A stretch of DNA of 64,000 nucleotides from contig CAYNTO010000001.1 in assembly GCA_964400355.1 (NCBI GenBank), positions 62,001 through 126,000 on the forward strand, given 5' to 3'. Positions within the stretch are counted from its first letter, which is position 1, and each line of letters starts with the position of its first letter. Under the pieces are notes generated by a model. It was not told where the DNA came from, did no database searches, and was given only the letters and a program-made list of their open reading frames with translations. Below, one piece after another: positions 54,434 through 62,163 of the stretch. The stretch comes from JACKAL01 sp964400355 (GTDB lineage Bacteria; Bdellovibrionota; Bdellovibrionia; Bdellovibrionales; JAGQZY01). The position numbers and the translations under genes are program-made.

Positions 54434-54730
54434 CTAGCTAAGCAAGCCTTTAATGTCGATTCTGTAAGAATCAATTTTCTTTTTAAGAGTGTTGCGGTTG
54501 ATGCCAAGAAGCTTTGCAGTTTTTACTTGGTTTCCGCGGTTTTGACGAAGAGCCAGCTCGATGAGAGGCTTTTCCACTTGCTCAAGGATCAATTTGTGGA
54601 GGTCGCTCAATTCAACATCAGCCTCTTTCTGTTGGCGAAAAAGCACTTCAAGTTTGCTTTTTACCAAACTCTCTAAGCTTACAGATTGTAGATTCGCAAC
54701 GAAAAGATTTTCTGACTGATTTACTTCCAT
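54434..54730 (-). CDS. Fis-type helix-turn-helix DNA-binding protein
   Basis: 98 residues, the same length as E. coli Fis. The C-terminal part IELALRQNRGNQVKTAKLLG then INRNTLKKKI is the Fis/NtrC-type helix-turn-helix. The N-terminal half is predicted helical. It may be a true Fis-like nucleoid protein or a free-standing NtrC-type DNA-binding domain. It lies just across a 359-bp gap from ftsK and divergent from it. Confidence 0.85.
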   Translation of the reverse strand: MEVNQSENLFVANLQSVSLESLVKSKLEVLFRQQKEADVELSDLHKLILEQVEKPLIELALRQNRGNQVKTAKLLGINRNTLKKKIDSYRIDIKGLLS

Positions 54731-55089
54731 GCTCTTACCCCAAATATGATTAGAAATTAGTGTTTATTGTTTTTGCAGAACAACTTTTATGTTTTGTGGG
54801 GGCGAACAATCAATAAAAAAAAATCTTTTTGTCGGTGCGTAAAAATAAATCGTTTTAAACCGACGGATTGGCTAGCGCATCTGCTCTTTTGTTGTTGACT
54901 TAAGCAATCCCGGATCGCCGGTCCACAGACTTATCAACAGTTATCCACATTGATACGTATCTCAACCCCTGCTCCAAACGGCTCACATTGAATGCCAAGT
55001 TGTGCGCCACTCGACGAGACTAGTAATTAGTCGAGATCGCAAAGACTGTCTTTCACGAAATGAAAAGGATCTCATAATATAGATGCTAT
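54731..55089. other. Gene-free region upstream of ftsK with tandem DnaA boxes
   Basis: 359 bp between the divergent Fis-type gene and ftsK. No open frame or RNA gene was recognised. A T/A-rich left part is followed at 54931-54949 by tandem TTATCAACA (one mismatch) and TTATCCACA (exact), one base apart in the same orientation, with a CGGTCCACA at 54920-54928 sharing the TCCACA core. The right part holds no clear promoter. Confidence 0.6.
54931..54949 (+). promoter_or_regulatory. Tandem DnaA boxes upstream of ftsK
   Basis: TTATCAACA-G-TTATCCACA: two sites in a 10-bp repeat, one exact match to the consensus. The pair is 141 bp before the ftsK ATG and 201 bp before the Fis-type start codon. It could be a DnaA-responsive control element or a titration site. 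Confidence 0.6.
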
Positions 55090-57426
55090 ATGCGCGCATC
55101 ACAGGTGAAAACCACACTCATTGGAATCCTCTATATTTTTTGTGCTCTCTTTTTGACCTTGGCGTTGTGGAGTTATAATCCCGAAGACCCATCGTTCAAT
55201 TCTATTGGGCAGCGACAATTTGCTTTGAACTACTGCGGACTGTTTGGGAGCTTTCTCTCCGACATCCTGTTGCAGATGTTTGGTATTACCGCTTGGGGCT
55301 TTGTAGGCGTGTTTGTGGTAATGGGTGTGCAGGCCTTCCACAATGCCAGAGAATCACACAGGTCGTCGGGCAAGCAACAACCACAACAAAAAATCAGTAT
55401 CGAAGCGCTGATCGTGGGCGTGTTGATGATGCTCAATGCGGGTTGCCTGCTATCGCTGCATATGTCTTCCACCACCTTGCATGGCAATAATATTTACGTG
55501 GGCGGGTTTCTCGGAAAGTTCTTTTTTGAACAGCTCAAGAGGCTTTTTAATGGCACAGGCGTGGGACTTATTTTGTGGGCTTCGTTCATTGCACTGCTTG
55601 CCGTCGCCGCCGGGCCCAAAATATTGAGCAAAACATTTAGCGTACGCGTGGACCTTTCATCGATAAAAGTAGCGCTGCTCGCATTTTTCGCGAAGCTCAA
55701 GCCAGTTCGCTCCATAAAAATTGCCAAAATGGGCGCTCCCGCGCAAAAGATGACCATGAAGCCCTCCGTTTCAGCAACTTCTGCAGTAGCGACGACAGAG
55801 GACATCGACGATGAAGATGACGAGACTGCTCAGGAAATGACCGAAGAGCCGGCCGCGGGCCCCGTTCGCCGTCGTAAAGTGGACATGCGCAAAAAAGTCC
55901 AACGTAAGATTGCGAACTGGAAACTTCCGGAGTTGGGAATGCTCGAAGATCCACCAGAGACCCGCTATCGCGTCGACGAAAAAGAAATTCGCGCAAAATC
56001 TTTTGCACTCACCGACAAGCTTGGGCAGTTTTCAGTGAAAGGCGAAGTTAAAGGCGCTAAACCCGGCCCTGCTGTCACGCTGTTTGAATTTAAACCCAAT
56101 GCCGATGTGAAGATCAGTAAGATCACCGAACTGGCCGATGATCTTTCCCTGGCACTCAGTGCCGAGTCGGTGCGAATTATCGCGCCAATTCCGGGGCGCG
56201 ATGTTGTTGGCATTGAAACCTCAAACACCCACCGCGAGACTGTGTATCTTAAAGACGTTCTTGCCGTTGATGAGTTTTGGTCTGACGACATTAAATTACC
56301 AATGGCACTTGGCCGCCAGGCAGATGGAACACCTAAAGTTGTGGACCTTCGCAAAATGCCGCATCTGCTTGTGGCCGGAACAACGGGTTCGGGAAAATCT
56401 GTTTTTACAGTGTGCGCACTCACCGGCTTACTGTTCCGCCATTCACCGCAAACACTAAGACTTATTTTGATCGACCCCAAACAGGTCGACCTGGCCGCGT
56501 TTAACAATGTGCCACACTTACTGTTGCCAATGGTCGTCGAGCCTAAAAAAGCCGTCGGGGCACTCAATTGGGCCGTGCGCGAGATGGAAAAACGGTATCG
56601 ATCCATGTCACGCTTCGGGGCGCGCGGTCTGGAAGCTTTCAATGAGGTGGTCGCAAAACTCAACAAAGAGCAAATCGAAGAACACGACGCCATTAACAAC
56701 GCCACCGAACAGCAAAATCAAACGTACTATTTCGCTCCACAACCCTACATTGTCATTGTGGTGGAAGAGTTTGGCGACTTGATGGCGGTTGATAAAGTCA
56801 ATGTCGAGCAAGCGGTTGTGCGCCTTGCGCAGATGGCACGTGCGAGTGGGATACACTTAGTGCTTGCGATGCAGAGCCCGCGCAAAGATGTGGTCACAGG
56901 GTTGATCAAAACCAACATACCAGGCCGAATCAGTTTTAAAGTTGCGAGCAAAATGGATTCGCGCATTATTCTCGATGATTCGGGAGCAGAAAGATTGTTG
57001 GCGCGTGGTGATATGTTGTTCCAGGCGCCGGGCACAGCGAAACCCGAGCGCCATCACGGGCCGTGGGTGTCGGAGTCGGATATCGGCGATGTTATGAAAT
57101 ATTGGTCCGATCAAGGTCAACCAGAGTACGACGAAATCGCTATGCAGGCGCTCACAAAATCCACGGGTGCATCTGCGGATGGTGACGGGTGGTCGGATAG
57201 CGGTGGCGAGGCGGAGTTCGATGAACGCTACGACGAAATTTTATCCTGGGCATCGAGCTTAAAAACTGTGAGTGCCTCATTGATTCAGCGCAAGTTCCGT
57301 TTGGGTTATCCTCGTGCAGCACGCCTCATCGAGGTGTTTGAGCGCGAGGGCGTAGTGGGGCCGGCAAATGGCAGTAAGCCCCGCGAGGTATTGGTGCGTT
57401 CGTACAACAATGAAAGTTCTCCTTAA
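55090..57426 (+). CDS. ftsK: DNA translocase FtsK
   Basis: Septum-localised DNA pump coordinating chromosome segregation with division. 778 residues, short compared with E. coli FtsK (over 1300), like SpoIIIE/SftA-type forms. About four N-terminal membrane helices (to about residue 175), a short linker with an acidic patch (about 238-255), then the motor with Walker A AGTTGSGKS (429-437), LILIDPKQVDLAAF, VIVVEEFGDLMAV and LLARGDML. A C-terminal winged-helix gamma domain (SASLIQRKFRLGYPRAARLI) normally reads KOPS. It starts a plus-strand run reaching dapB. Confidence 0.96.
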   Translation: MRASQVKTTLIGILYIFCALFLTLALWSYNPEDPSFNSIGQRQFALNYCGLFGSFLSDILLQMFGITAWGFVGVFVVMGVQAFHNARESHRSSGKQQPQQKISIEALIVGVLMMLNAGCLLSLHMSSTTLHGNNIYVGGFLGKFFFEQLKRLFNGTGVGLILWASFIALLAVAAGPKILSKTFSVRVDLSSIKVALLAFFAKLKPVRSIKIAKMGAPAQKMTMKPSVSATSAVATTEDIDDEDDETAQEMTEEPAAGPVRRRKVDMRKKVQRKIANWKLPELGMLEDPPETRYRVDEKEIRAKSFALTDKLGQFSVKGEVKGAKPGPAVTLFEFKPNADVKISKITELADDLSLALSAESVRIIAPIPGRDVVGIETSNTHRETVYLKDVLAVDEFWSDDIKLPMALGRQADGTPKVVDLRKMPHLLVAGTTGSGKSVFTVCALTGLLFRHSPQTLRLILIDPKQVDLAAFNNVPHLLLPMVVEPKKAVGALNWAVREMEKRYRSMSRFGARGLEAFNEVVAKLNKEQIEEHDAINNATEQQNQTYYFAPQPYIVIVVEEFGDLMAVDKVNVEQAVVRLAQMARASGIHLVLAMQSPRKDVVTGLIKTNIPGRISFKVASKMDSRIILDDSGAERLLARGDMLFQAPGTAKPERHHGPWVSESDIGDVMKYWSDQGQPEYDEIAMQALTKSTGASADGDGWSDSGGEAEFDERYDEILSWASSLKTVSASLIQRKFRLGYPRAARLIEVFEREGVVGPANGSKPREVLVRSYNNESSP

Positions 57427-57429
57427 CAA

Positions 57430-58260
57430 ATGCTCGCGGTGTTTTGTGGAACCCTTATTTGGATAGTAACGGCGCACGCACAGGCACCGGCAACAACCAC
57501 TCCGGCACACTCCAGCGCTTCGTTAGCAACCGTTCGCCTTGCAATTGAAAAGAAGGACATGGAAAAAGCAGTGCGCGACCTCAAGGCACTTTACCCAGCA
57601 CGACTGCAAAATGCGGCCGACGTGGAGCGGGTGTCGCAGTGGATGAGTTTATTCTTGTACGATGAAACTGTGGCCTACTATGAAAAGGCCGTCGAGCTCG
57701 CCGCTAAAAATGATCCCGGCGCGGAGGAGAGTTTCCGCAAGGCCCTGGCCAAGGAGCCGCACAACAAACTTTTACAGCAGTCTTTAATCACCTATTTTAT
57801 CGATCAAAAGAAAATGGCAGACGCTCTTACCGCCATCACGAGCGCCGAATCAAAATACCCGTATTTTAAAGTGTTCTCGCTCTATCGTAGATACGTGCAG
57901 CCCGCGAAAACAGCCGTCAACGACAAGCGGGCAGCGGTGCGCGATCAAAAGACGTGTGTCTCGTCGCCCCTAAGTGCGGATGCGATGGATTTTTGCCGAG
58001 CTGTGCTCCTGCGCGAGGCGGTGGCCAACAAAGTAAAGTTCGATAAGAAGACTGTGGACGAACTCAAAAGTATACGTTACCCAGAGGCGCTATTCTCTCT
58101 TTGGGAGATGACTTCTGATGTGGAATATCTTAAACAATATATATCGAAGTGCCGGGCGCTTTCCGATCAGGAAAAACGTTTAGCGCGGCTCTTCCCTGGG
58201 GTCTGCTCCAAGGTGAATGACGTCGAACCACTACTCAAGACGCAAGATCCAGAGGACTAA
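57430..58260 (+). CDS. Secreted TPR-like protein, unknown function
   Basis: 276 residues with a signal peptide (CGTLIWIVTAHAQA). It has helical repeats including KDMEKAVRDLKALYP and GAEESFRKALAKEPHNKLLQ, resembling TPRs. Three or four Cys in the C-terminal third suggest disulfide bonds. Starts 3 bp after ftsK, with a poor ribosome-binding site, so probably translated from the ftsK transcript. Its position next to ftsK and the LptM-like gene suggests an envelope or division role. Not recognised as a known family. Confidence 0.75.
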   Translation: MLAVFCGTLIWIVTAHAQAPATTTPAHSSASLATVRLAIEKKDMEKAVRDLKALYPARLQNAADVERVSQWMSLFLYDETVAYYEKAVELAAKNDPGAEESFRKALAKEPHNKLLQQSLITYFIDQKKMADALTAITSAESKYPYFKVFSLYRRYVQPAKTAVNDKRAAVRDQKTCVSSPLSADAMDFCRAVLLREAVANKVKFDKKTVDELKSIRYPEALFSLWEMTSDVEYLKQYISKCRALSDQEKRLARLFPGVCSKVNDVEPLLKTQDPED

Positions 58261-58286
58261 GGCCGCAGCTTCTCAAGGAGATTTTT

Positions 58287-58607
58287 GTGAGTCGGTTGTT
58301 TGTGCTTCGAATTCTTTCTCTCGCCAGTTTGGTTGTTGCCACGAGTTGTGGGGTCAAGGGACCGCCGGAGCCACCACTTCCCAGCGAGGGAAGCCTCACT
58401 AAAACAAACATACAAAATCCCCCCAGCGGCGTAACACCAGATACGGCGAGCGCTCCGGGCGATGGAACCAGTGGCAAGCCATCATCGTCTCCCGCTGGCG
58501 ACTTTAAGGACGGAAAAAAATCAGCGAAAAAGAAGGCGCAGAACAAAAACATTCAAAAAAAAGAAACTCAAAAAAATGAGCCCCAAAAATCTGAGCAGGC
58601 TGAATGA
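58287..58607 (+). CDS. LptM (YifL)-like lipoprotein with extended tail
   Basis: 106 residues from GTG 58287 with AAGGAG upstream. Signal peptide with lipobox ATSC (Cys21) followed at once by GVKGPPEPP, the CGxKGP(L/P)xxP pattern of the LptM/YifL family, also encoded beside dapF in E. coli. LptM there stabilises the LptD/E complex for LPS export. Unlike the short E. coli protein (about 67 residues), this one has a tail rich in Pro/Ser/Gly and then Lys/Gln/Glu (from about residue 70, GDFKDGKKSAKKKAQ). It overlaps dapF by 4 bp. Confidence 0.72.
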   Translation: MSRLFVLRILSLASLVVATSCGVKGPPEPPLPSEGSLTKTNIQNPPSGVTPDTASAPGDGTSGKPSSSPAGDFKDGKKSAKKKAQNKNIQKKETQKNEPQKSEQAE

Positions 58608-59371
58608 TATTTTATAAACTCCACGGCGCAGGTAACGACTTTATTTTTTTTCTGGATATGCCTGCGCGCCCGGAGTCTGCAGAGAAGTTGTGCAACCGCC
58701 ACACGGGTATCGGTGGCGATGGCGTGGTGTGGTTGTACCGCAAACAGGACAATCTCTTTCGCTGGGAGTTTTACAACTCCGACGGGAGTGCGGCGGAGAT
58801 GTGTGGGAATGCCGCCCGTTGCGCCATGCGCTTGGTTGAAAAACAATTTGGTTTAAAAAATATGGAGCTAGAAACCCGTGCGGGCCTCGTTCATGGACAG
58901 GTGAGCGGCGGGGAGATCTCGGTGTCCTTCGAAATCGCCAACGCACCAATTCGAGAGATCGAACATCCCGCTGGTAAAGATTACCCCAAAGGGTACTTGC
59001 TCACAGCGGGCGTGCCTCATTGTGTGATTCCAGTAACAAAACCACACGCGCTTGGCGCGCGCACTTTGGATCTCGCACCATTTATTAAGAATCCTGCGTT
59101 CGGACCCGGGGGCTCCAACCTAACCTTTGCGAACCTGCAGGGCGAGCCAGTGCAAACGGTTTCGCTGGAGCGTGGAGTGGAAGAGTTCACTTTGGCGTGT
59201 GGCACTGGAGTGATTGCAACCGCTCGCGTGTACCAACATCTTCATAAAACAGCGTCTCCGCTAAAGCTGCAAACACCGGGCGGAAATTTTACCGTGAATT
59301 TCGAGGGACTGCGCGCTACACTTACCGGACCCGCAGAATTCGTATTTCAAGGCGAAGATAAAAACGCCTAG
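58604..59371 (+). CDS. dapF: Diaminopimelate epimerase
   Basis: Converts LL- to meso-diaminopimelate for lysine and peptidoglycan synthesis, without cofactor. 255 residues. The catalytic cysteines are Cys67 (SAAEMCGNAARCA) and Cys199 (LACGTGVIATA), with FYKLHGAGNDFIF at the N-terminus. Its ATG overlaps the lptM-like stop (ATGA). dapA and dapB follow. Confidence 0.96.
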   Translation: MIFYKLHGAGNDFIFFLDMPARPESAEKLCNRHTGIGGDGVVWLYRKQDNLFRWEFYNSDGSAAEMCGNAARCAMRLVEKQFGLKNMELETRAGLVHGQVSGGEISVSFEIANAPIREIEHPAGKDYPKGYLLTAGVPHCVIPVTKPHALGARTLDLAPFIKNPAFGPGGSNLTFANLQGEPVQTVSLERGVEEFTLACGTGVIATARVYQHLHKTASPLKLQTPGGNFTVNFEGLRATLTGPAEFVFQGEDKNA

Positions 59372-59380
59372 AGGAGAAAC

Positions 59381-60259
59381 ATGAAACTATTCCAAGGCGC
59401 ATACACCGCACTGGTGACTCCATTTCTAAATGGTAAAGTAGATTTTAAATCACTCGAGAATTTGGTCGATCTACAGTTGAAGGCGGGCATTCATGGATTT
59501 ATCGTTAATGGCACCACGGCCGAGAGCCCCACTCTCAGCAAAGAGGAATCCATCGAAATACTGAAATTCGTAAAATCAAAAGCCTCGGGCAAAGCCCGCG
59601 TGATCTTTGGTTCGGGTACCAACAACACGGCCACCACCATCGAGCTTTCGCAGGCCGCCGAGAAAAATGGTGCCGAGGGCCTACTCGTGGTTGTTCCCTA
59701 TTACAATAAGCCCCCTCAGCAAGGTTTGCTGCTCCACTTTAAAGCAGTTGCAGAAAGTGTGTCCGTACCTGTGATGCTTTACAATGTGCCGGGTAGAACC
59801 ATTACTAGTTTGAATTTAGCGACGATCTCTCAACTTCAGGAAGTTAAAAACATCGTCGCTATAAAAGAAGCCACTGGAGACGTGGATTTTGGCCGCCAGG
59901 TGGTGCTCTCCGCAAAGAAAGATTTTTTGGTGTCGAGTGGAGACGATGAATCGTGTCTTGCTCTCAAAAAGGCGGGAGGGCAAGGCGTGGTGTCAGTCTG
60001 TTCGCACATTATGCCGAGTAAAATGGCCAAGTGGTTTGGCGAGGAACCAGTGGATGCAGCTATGCGCGACTTTTCCGGTTCCATCGAACTGATAAAATCC
60101 CTTTATATCACCTCCAATCCGATTCCTGTGAAGGCGGCTCTACAAATTATGGGTATTATTGCGAGCGATGAGATGCGGTTACCGCTGTGTACGCTCGACG
60201 CCGACCAAAAGAAAATAGTGGAATCACAACTCAAAAAGCACGAGGCCTATTTACGATGA
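59381..60259 (+). CDS. dapA: 4-hydroxy-tetrahydrodipicolinate synthase
   Basis: Condenses pyruvate with aspartate semialdehyde. 292 residues, TIM barrel. Schiff-base lysine Lys162 (AIKEATGD), proton-relay Tyr134 (LYNVPGRT), and FIVNGTTAESPTLSKEE. GGAG precedes ATG 59381. It overlaps dapB by 4 bp. Confidence 0.97.
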   Translation: MKLFQGAYTALVTPFLNGKVDFKSLENLVDLQLKAGIHGFIVNGTTAESPTLSKEESIEILKFVKSKASGKARVIFGSGTNNTATTIELSQAAEKNGAEGLLVVVPYYNKPPQQGLLLHFKAVAESVSVPVMLYNVPGRTITSLNLATISQLQEVKNIVAIKEATGDVDFGRQVVLSAKKDFLVSSGDDESCLALKKAGGQGVVSVCSHIMPSKMAKWFGEEPVDAAMRDFSGSIELIKSLYITSNPIPVKAALQIMGIIASDEMRLPLCTLDADQKKIVESQLKKHEAYLR

Positions 60260-60942
60260 CGAAAGTATTTATTGTGGGGGCCACGGGCCGCATGGGCTCG
60301 GCTATCCAAGACGTGGTGGGTGCCACTAAAAACGCAAGTGTGGTTGGCGGCGTAGGTAAAGGCGATAAAATATTTTCTGCAAGCTTCCCTACCAAAGCGC
60401 CCAAGGCCGATGTGGTGATCGATTTTTCCTCGGTAGAGGTTTTTGATAAAACTCTCGAGTGGTGTACAAAAAATAAATTGGCGGTAGTTTCCGGTGTTAC
60501 CGGAATTTCAGAAAAACAAATGGACCAACTTAAAAAAGCCGCAAAGACTATTCCCGTCTTGTGGGCGCCCAACATGTCGATAGGTGTGGCGCTGGTGAAA
60601 AAGATGTTGAGCGAAATGGAGATACCTCCGGAGTTCGATGTGCATTTGCTCGAATATCATCATCGCTATAAAAAAGATGCGCCGTCTGGAACGGCAAAAG
60701 ATCTAGAGGCGGTTTTAAAAAAGAAAACTAAAAAGAATTACGTGGGGACATCTTCGATTCGTGGTGGTGGAATTTTTGGTGTTCACCGCGTGGATCTCAT
60801 GGCGGATAGCGAGGTTATATCTATCCAGCACCAGGCGCTGGATCGCCATGTGTTTGCCAAGGGTGCCGTGCGCGCCGCTGAATGGCTCAAAAAGCAAAAG
60901 CCAGGGCTCTACACCCTGCAAGATTTTCTAAAGAAGCCCTAA
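60256..60942 (+). CDS. dapB: 4-hydroxy-tetrahydrodipicolinate reductase
   Basis: NAD(P)H-dependent reduction after DapA. ATG 60256 overlaps the dapA stop (ATGA), giving 228 residues; an open frame from 60187 is inside dapA. N-terminal GATGRMG, central WAPNMSIGVALVKKM and the family signature EYHHRYKKDAPSGTA. At 228 residues it is shorter than the E. coli enzyme (273). A GC-rich hairpin (AGCCCT/AGGGCT) spans the stop region but lacks a T run. Confidence 0.95.
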   Translation: MTKVFIVGATGRMGSAIQDVVGATKNASVVGGVGKGDKIFSASFPTKAPKADVVIDFSSVEVFDKTLEWCTKNKLAVVSGVTGISEKQMDQLKKAAKTIPVLWAPNMSIGVALVKKMLSEMEIPPEFDVHLLEYHHRYKKDAPSGTAKDLEAVLKKKTKKNYVGTSSIRGGGIFGVHRVDLMADSEVISIQHQALDRHVFAKGAVRAAEWLKKQKPGLYTLQDFLKKP

Positions 60943-61028
60943 AAGCAGGGCTCAGCGGTTGAATCCCTCAGATTGGTGACGTATATATAGAGGAAATTTA
61001 TCGACGTCTTATACTGAAAGGGATGGCC

Positions 61029-61673
61029 ATGAAATTCTTTATCGATTCTGCTGATATCAAAGAAATCAAACACGCAAATGAGCGCGGCTGGGTCGATGGA
61101 GTCACTACCAACCCCTCTCTCATTGCTAAATGCGGCCGTCCCTTCACAGAAGTGATCGCGGATATCTGTAGCGCAGTGAAGGGCCCGGTTTCCGCCGAGG
61201 TTCTCTCCACATCGGCCGAAGATATGTACAGCGAAGGCAAAAAACTCGCAAAGATCGCCGACAACGTTGTGGTTAAGATCCCGATGACGGAAGAAGGCTT
61301 GGTGGTTGTGCGCAAGTTTGCTGCCGAAGGCATTAAAACCAACATCACATTGGTGTTCTCGCCGCTACAGGCGCTACTTGTAGCGAAAGCGGGTGGAACG
61401 ATGGTGTCTCCTTTTGTGGGTAGACTCGATGATATTTCTTCTCCGGGAATGGAGCTGATCAATCAGATCAAGACAATCTATATGAATTACGAATTTAAAA
61501 CGGAGATCTTGGTGGCCAGTATTCGTCACAATGTGCACATTTTAGATTCAGCAATGTTGGGCGCGGATATTGTGACTGTTCCATTTAAGGTGATGCAGGG
61601 AATGCTGCAGCACCCACTTACGGACAAAGGTCTAGAACAGTTTCTTAAGGACGCCGAAAAGATCATTAAATAA
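61029..61673 (+). CDS. Small transaldolase/fructose-6-phosphate aldolase (TalC-type)
   Basis: 214 residues from ATG 61029, 6 nt after AAAGGG; ATG 61023 touches it and is less likely. The N-terminus KFFIDSADIKEIKHANERGW and VDGVTTNPSLIAK, the Schiff-base lysine Lys83 in VVKIPMTEEG, and C-terminal LEQFLKDAEKI all match the short transaldolase/FSA family. Whether it acts as transaldolase or as F6P aldolase cannot be told from this. Confidence 0.92.
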   Translation: MKFFIDSADIKEIKHANERGWVDGVTTNPSLIAKCGRPFTEVIADICSAVKGPVSAEVLSTSAEDMYSEGKKLAKIADNVVVKIPMTEEGLVVVRKFAAEGIKTNITLVFSPLQALLVAKAGGTMVSPFVGRLDDISSPGMELINQIKTIYMNYEFKTEILVASIRHNVHILDSAMLGADIVTVPFKVMQGMLQHPLTDKGLEQFLKDAEKIIK

Positions 61674-61685
61674 TAAGATGGTGCA

Positions 61686-62141
61686 ATGAACGCGAAAATT
61701 ACAGTCTCCCTTTTTTTGACGTTGGTTCTATTTGGACTTGTTTCCTGCAATTCCCTGAGCGGGCCTTACGTCGAGAAGAAGAGTGTGAACGCGTCTATCC
61801 CTGGTTTGGTCAAAGCGTTTGACCGCGCATCTAACGGCTTGCGCGGTAAGAGCGCGAATGGTCGCGAGATTGTTTCCCGCTATCAAAAACCAGGCTCGGG
61901 ATCCTACGACAACGCGGGTATGGAAAAAGAGCGTGCCTACTCACGACTACTCATACTCAATGACCGCCGTCCATACACTATTCAAATCCAATACGTGATC
62001 GAAGAGCGCCTTTCCGATGGTGGATACTCGATCAAAGGATATGACGAGGCGGCGGCCAACAAAGTGATGAAGCGCTTGCTCGAGTTTCTCGTCAATCGTC
62101 CGGACCGTGAAGACTTCATTGACGAGTTTAAAGCCTTTTAA
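61686..62141 (+). CDS. Small predicted lipoprotein, unknown
   Basis: 151 residues. Signal peptide with lipobox LVSC (Cys21), followed by NSLSGPYVEKK. The mature part is a small basic domain with several charged helices (SIPGLVKAFDRASNGLRG; AANKVMKRLLEFLVNRPDRE). No family recognised. It lies 13 bp after the transaldolase gene and 22 bp before the next large exported protein gene, so it could be cotranscribed with either. Confidence 0.7.
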   Translation: MNAKITVSLFLTLVLFGLVSCNSLSGPYVEKKSVNASIPGLVKAFDRASNGLRGKSANGREIVSRYQKPGSGSYDNAGMEKERAYSRLLILNDRRPYTIQIQYVIEERLSDGGYSIKGYDEAAANKVMKRLLEFLVNRPDREDFIDEFKAF

Positions 62142-62163
62142 ATAAAATAAAATCAACGGCTTA

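Noticed and set aside
60932..60952. AGCCCT/AGGGCT hairpin at the dapB end as a terminator
   Set aside because: No T run follows and the stem partly overlaps the coding end; transcription may continue to the transaldolase gene.
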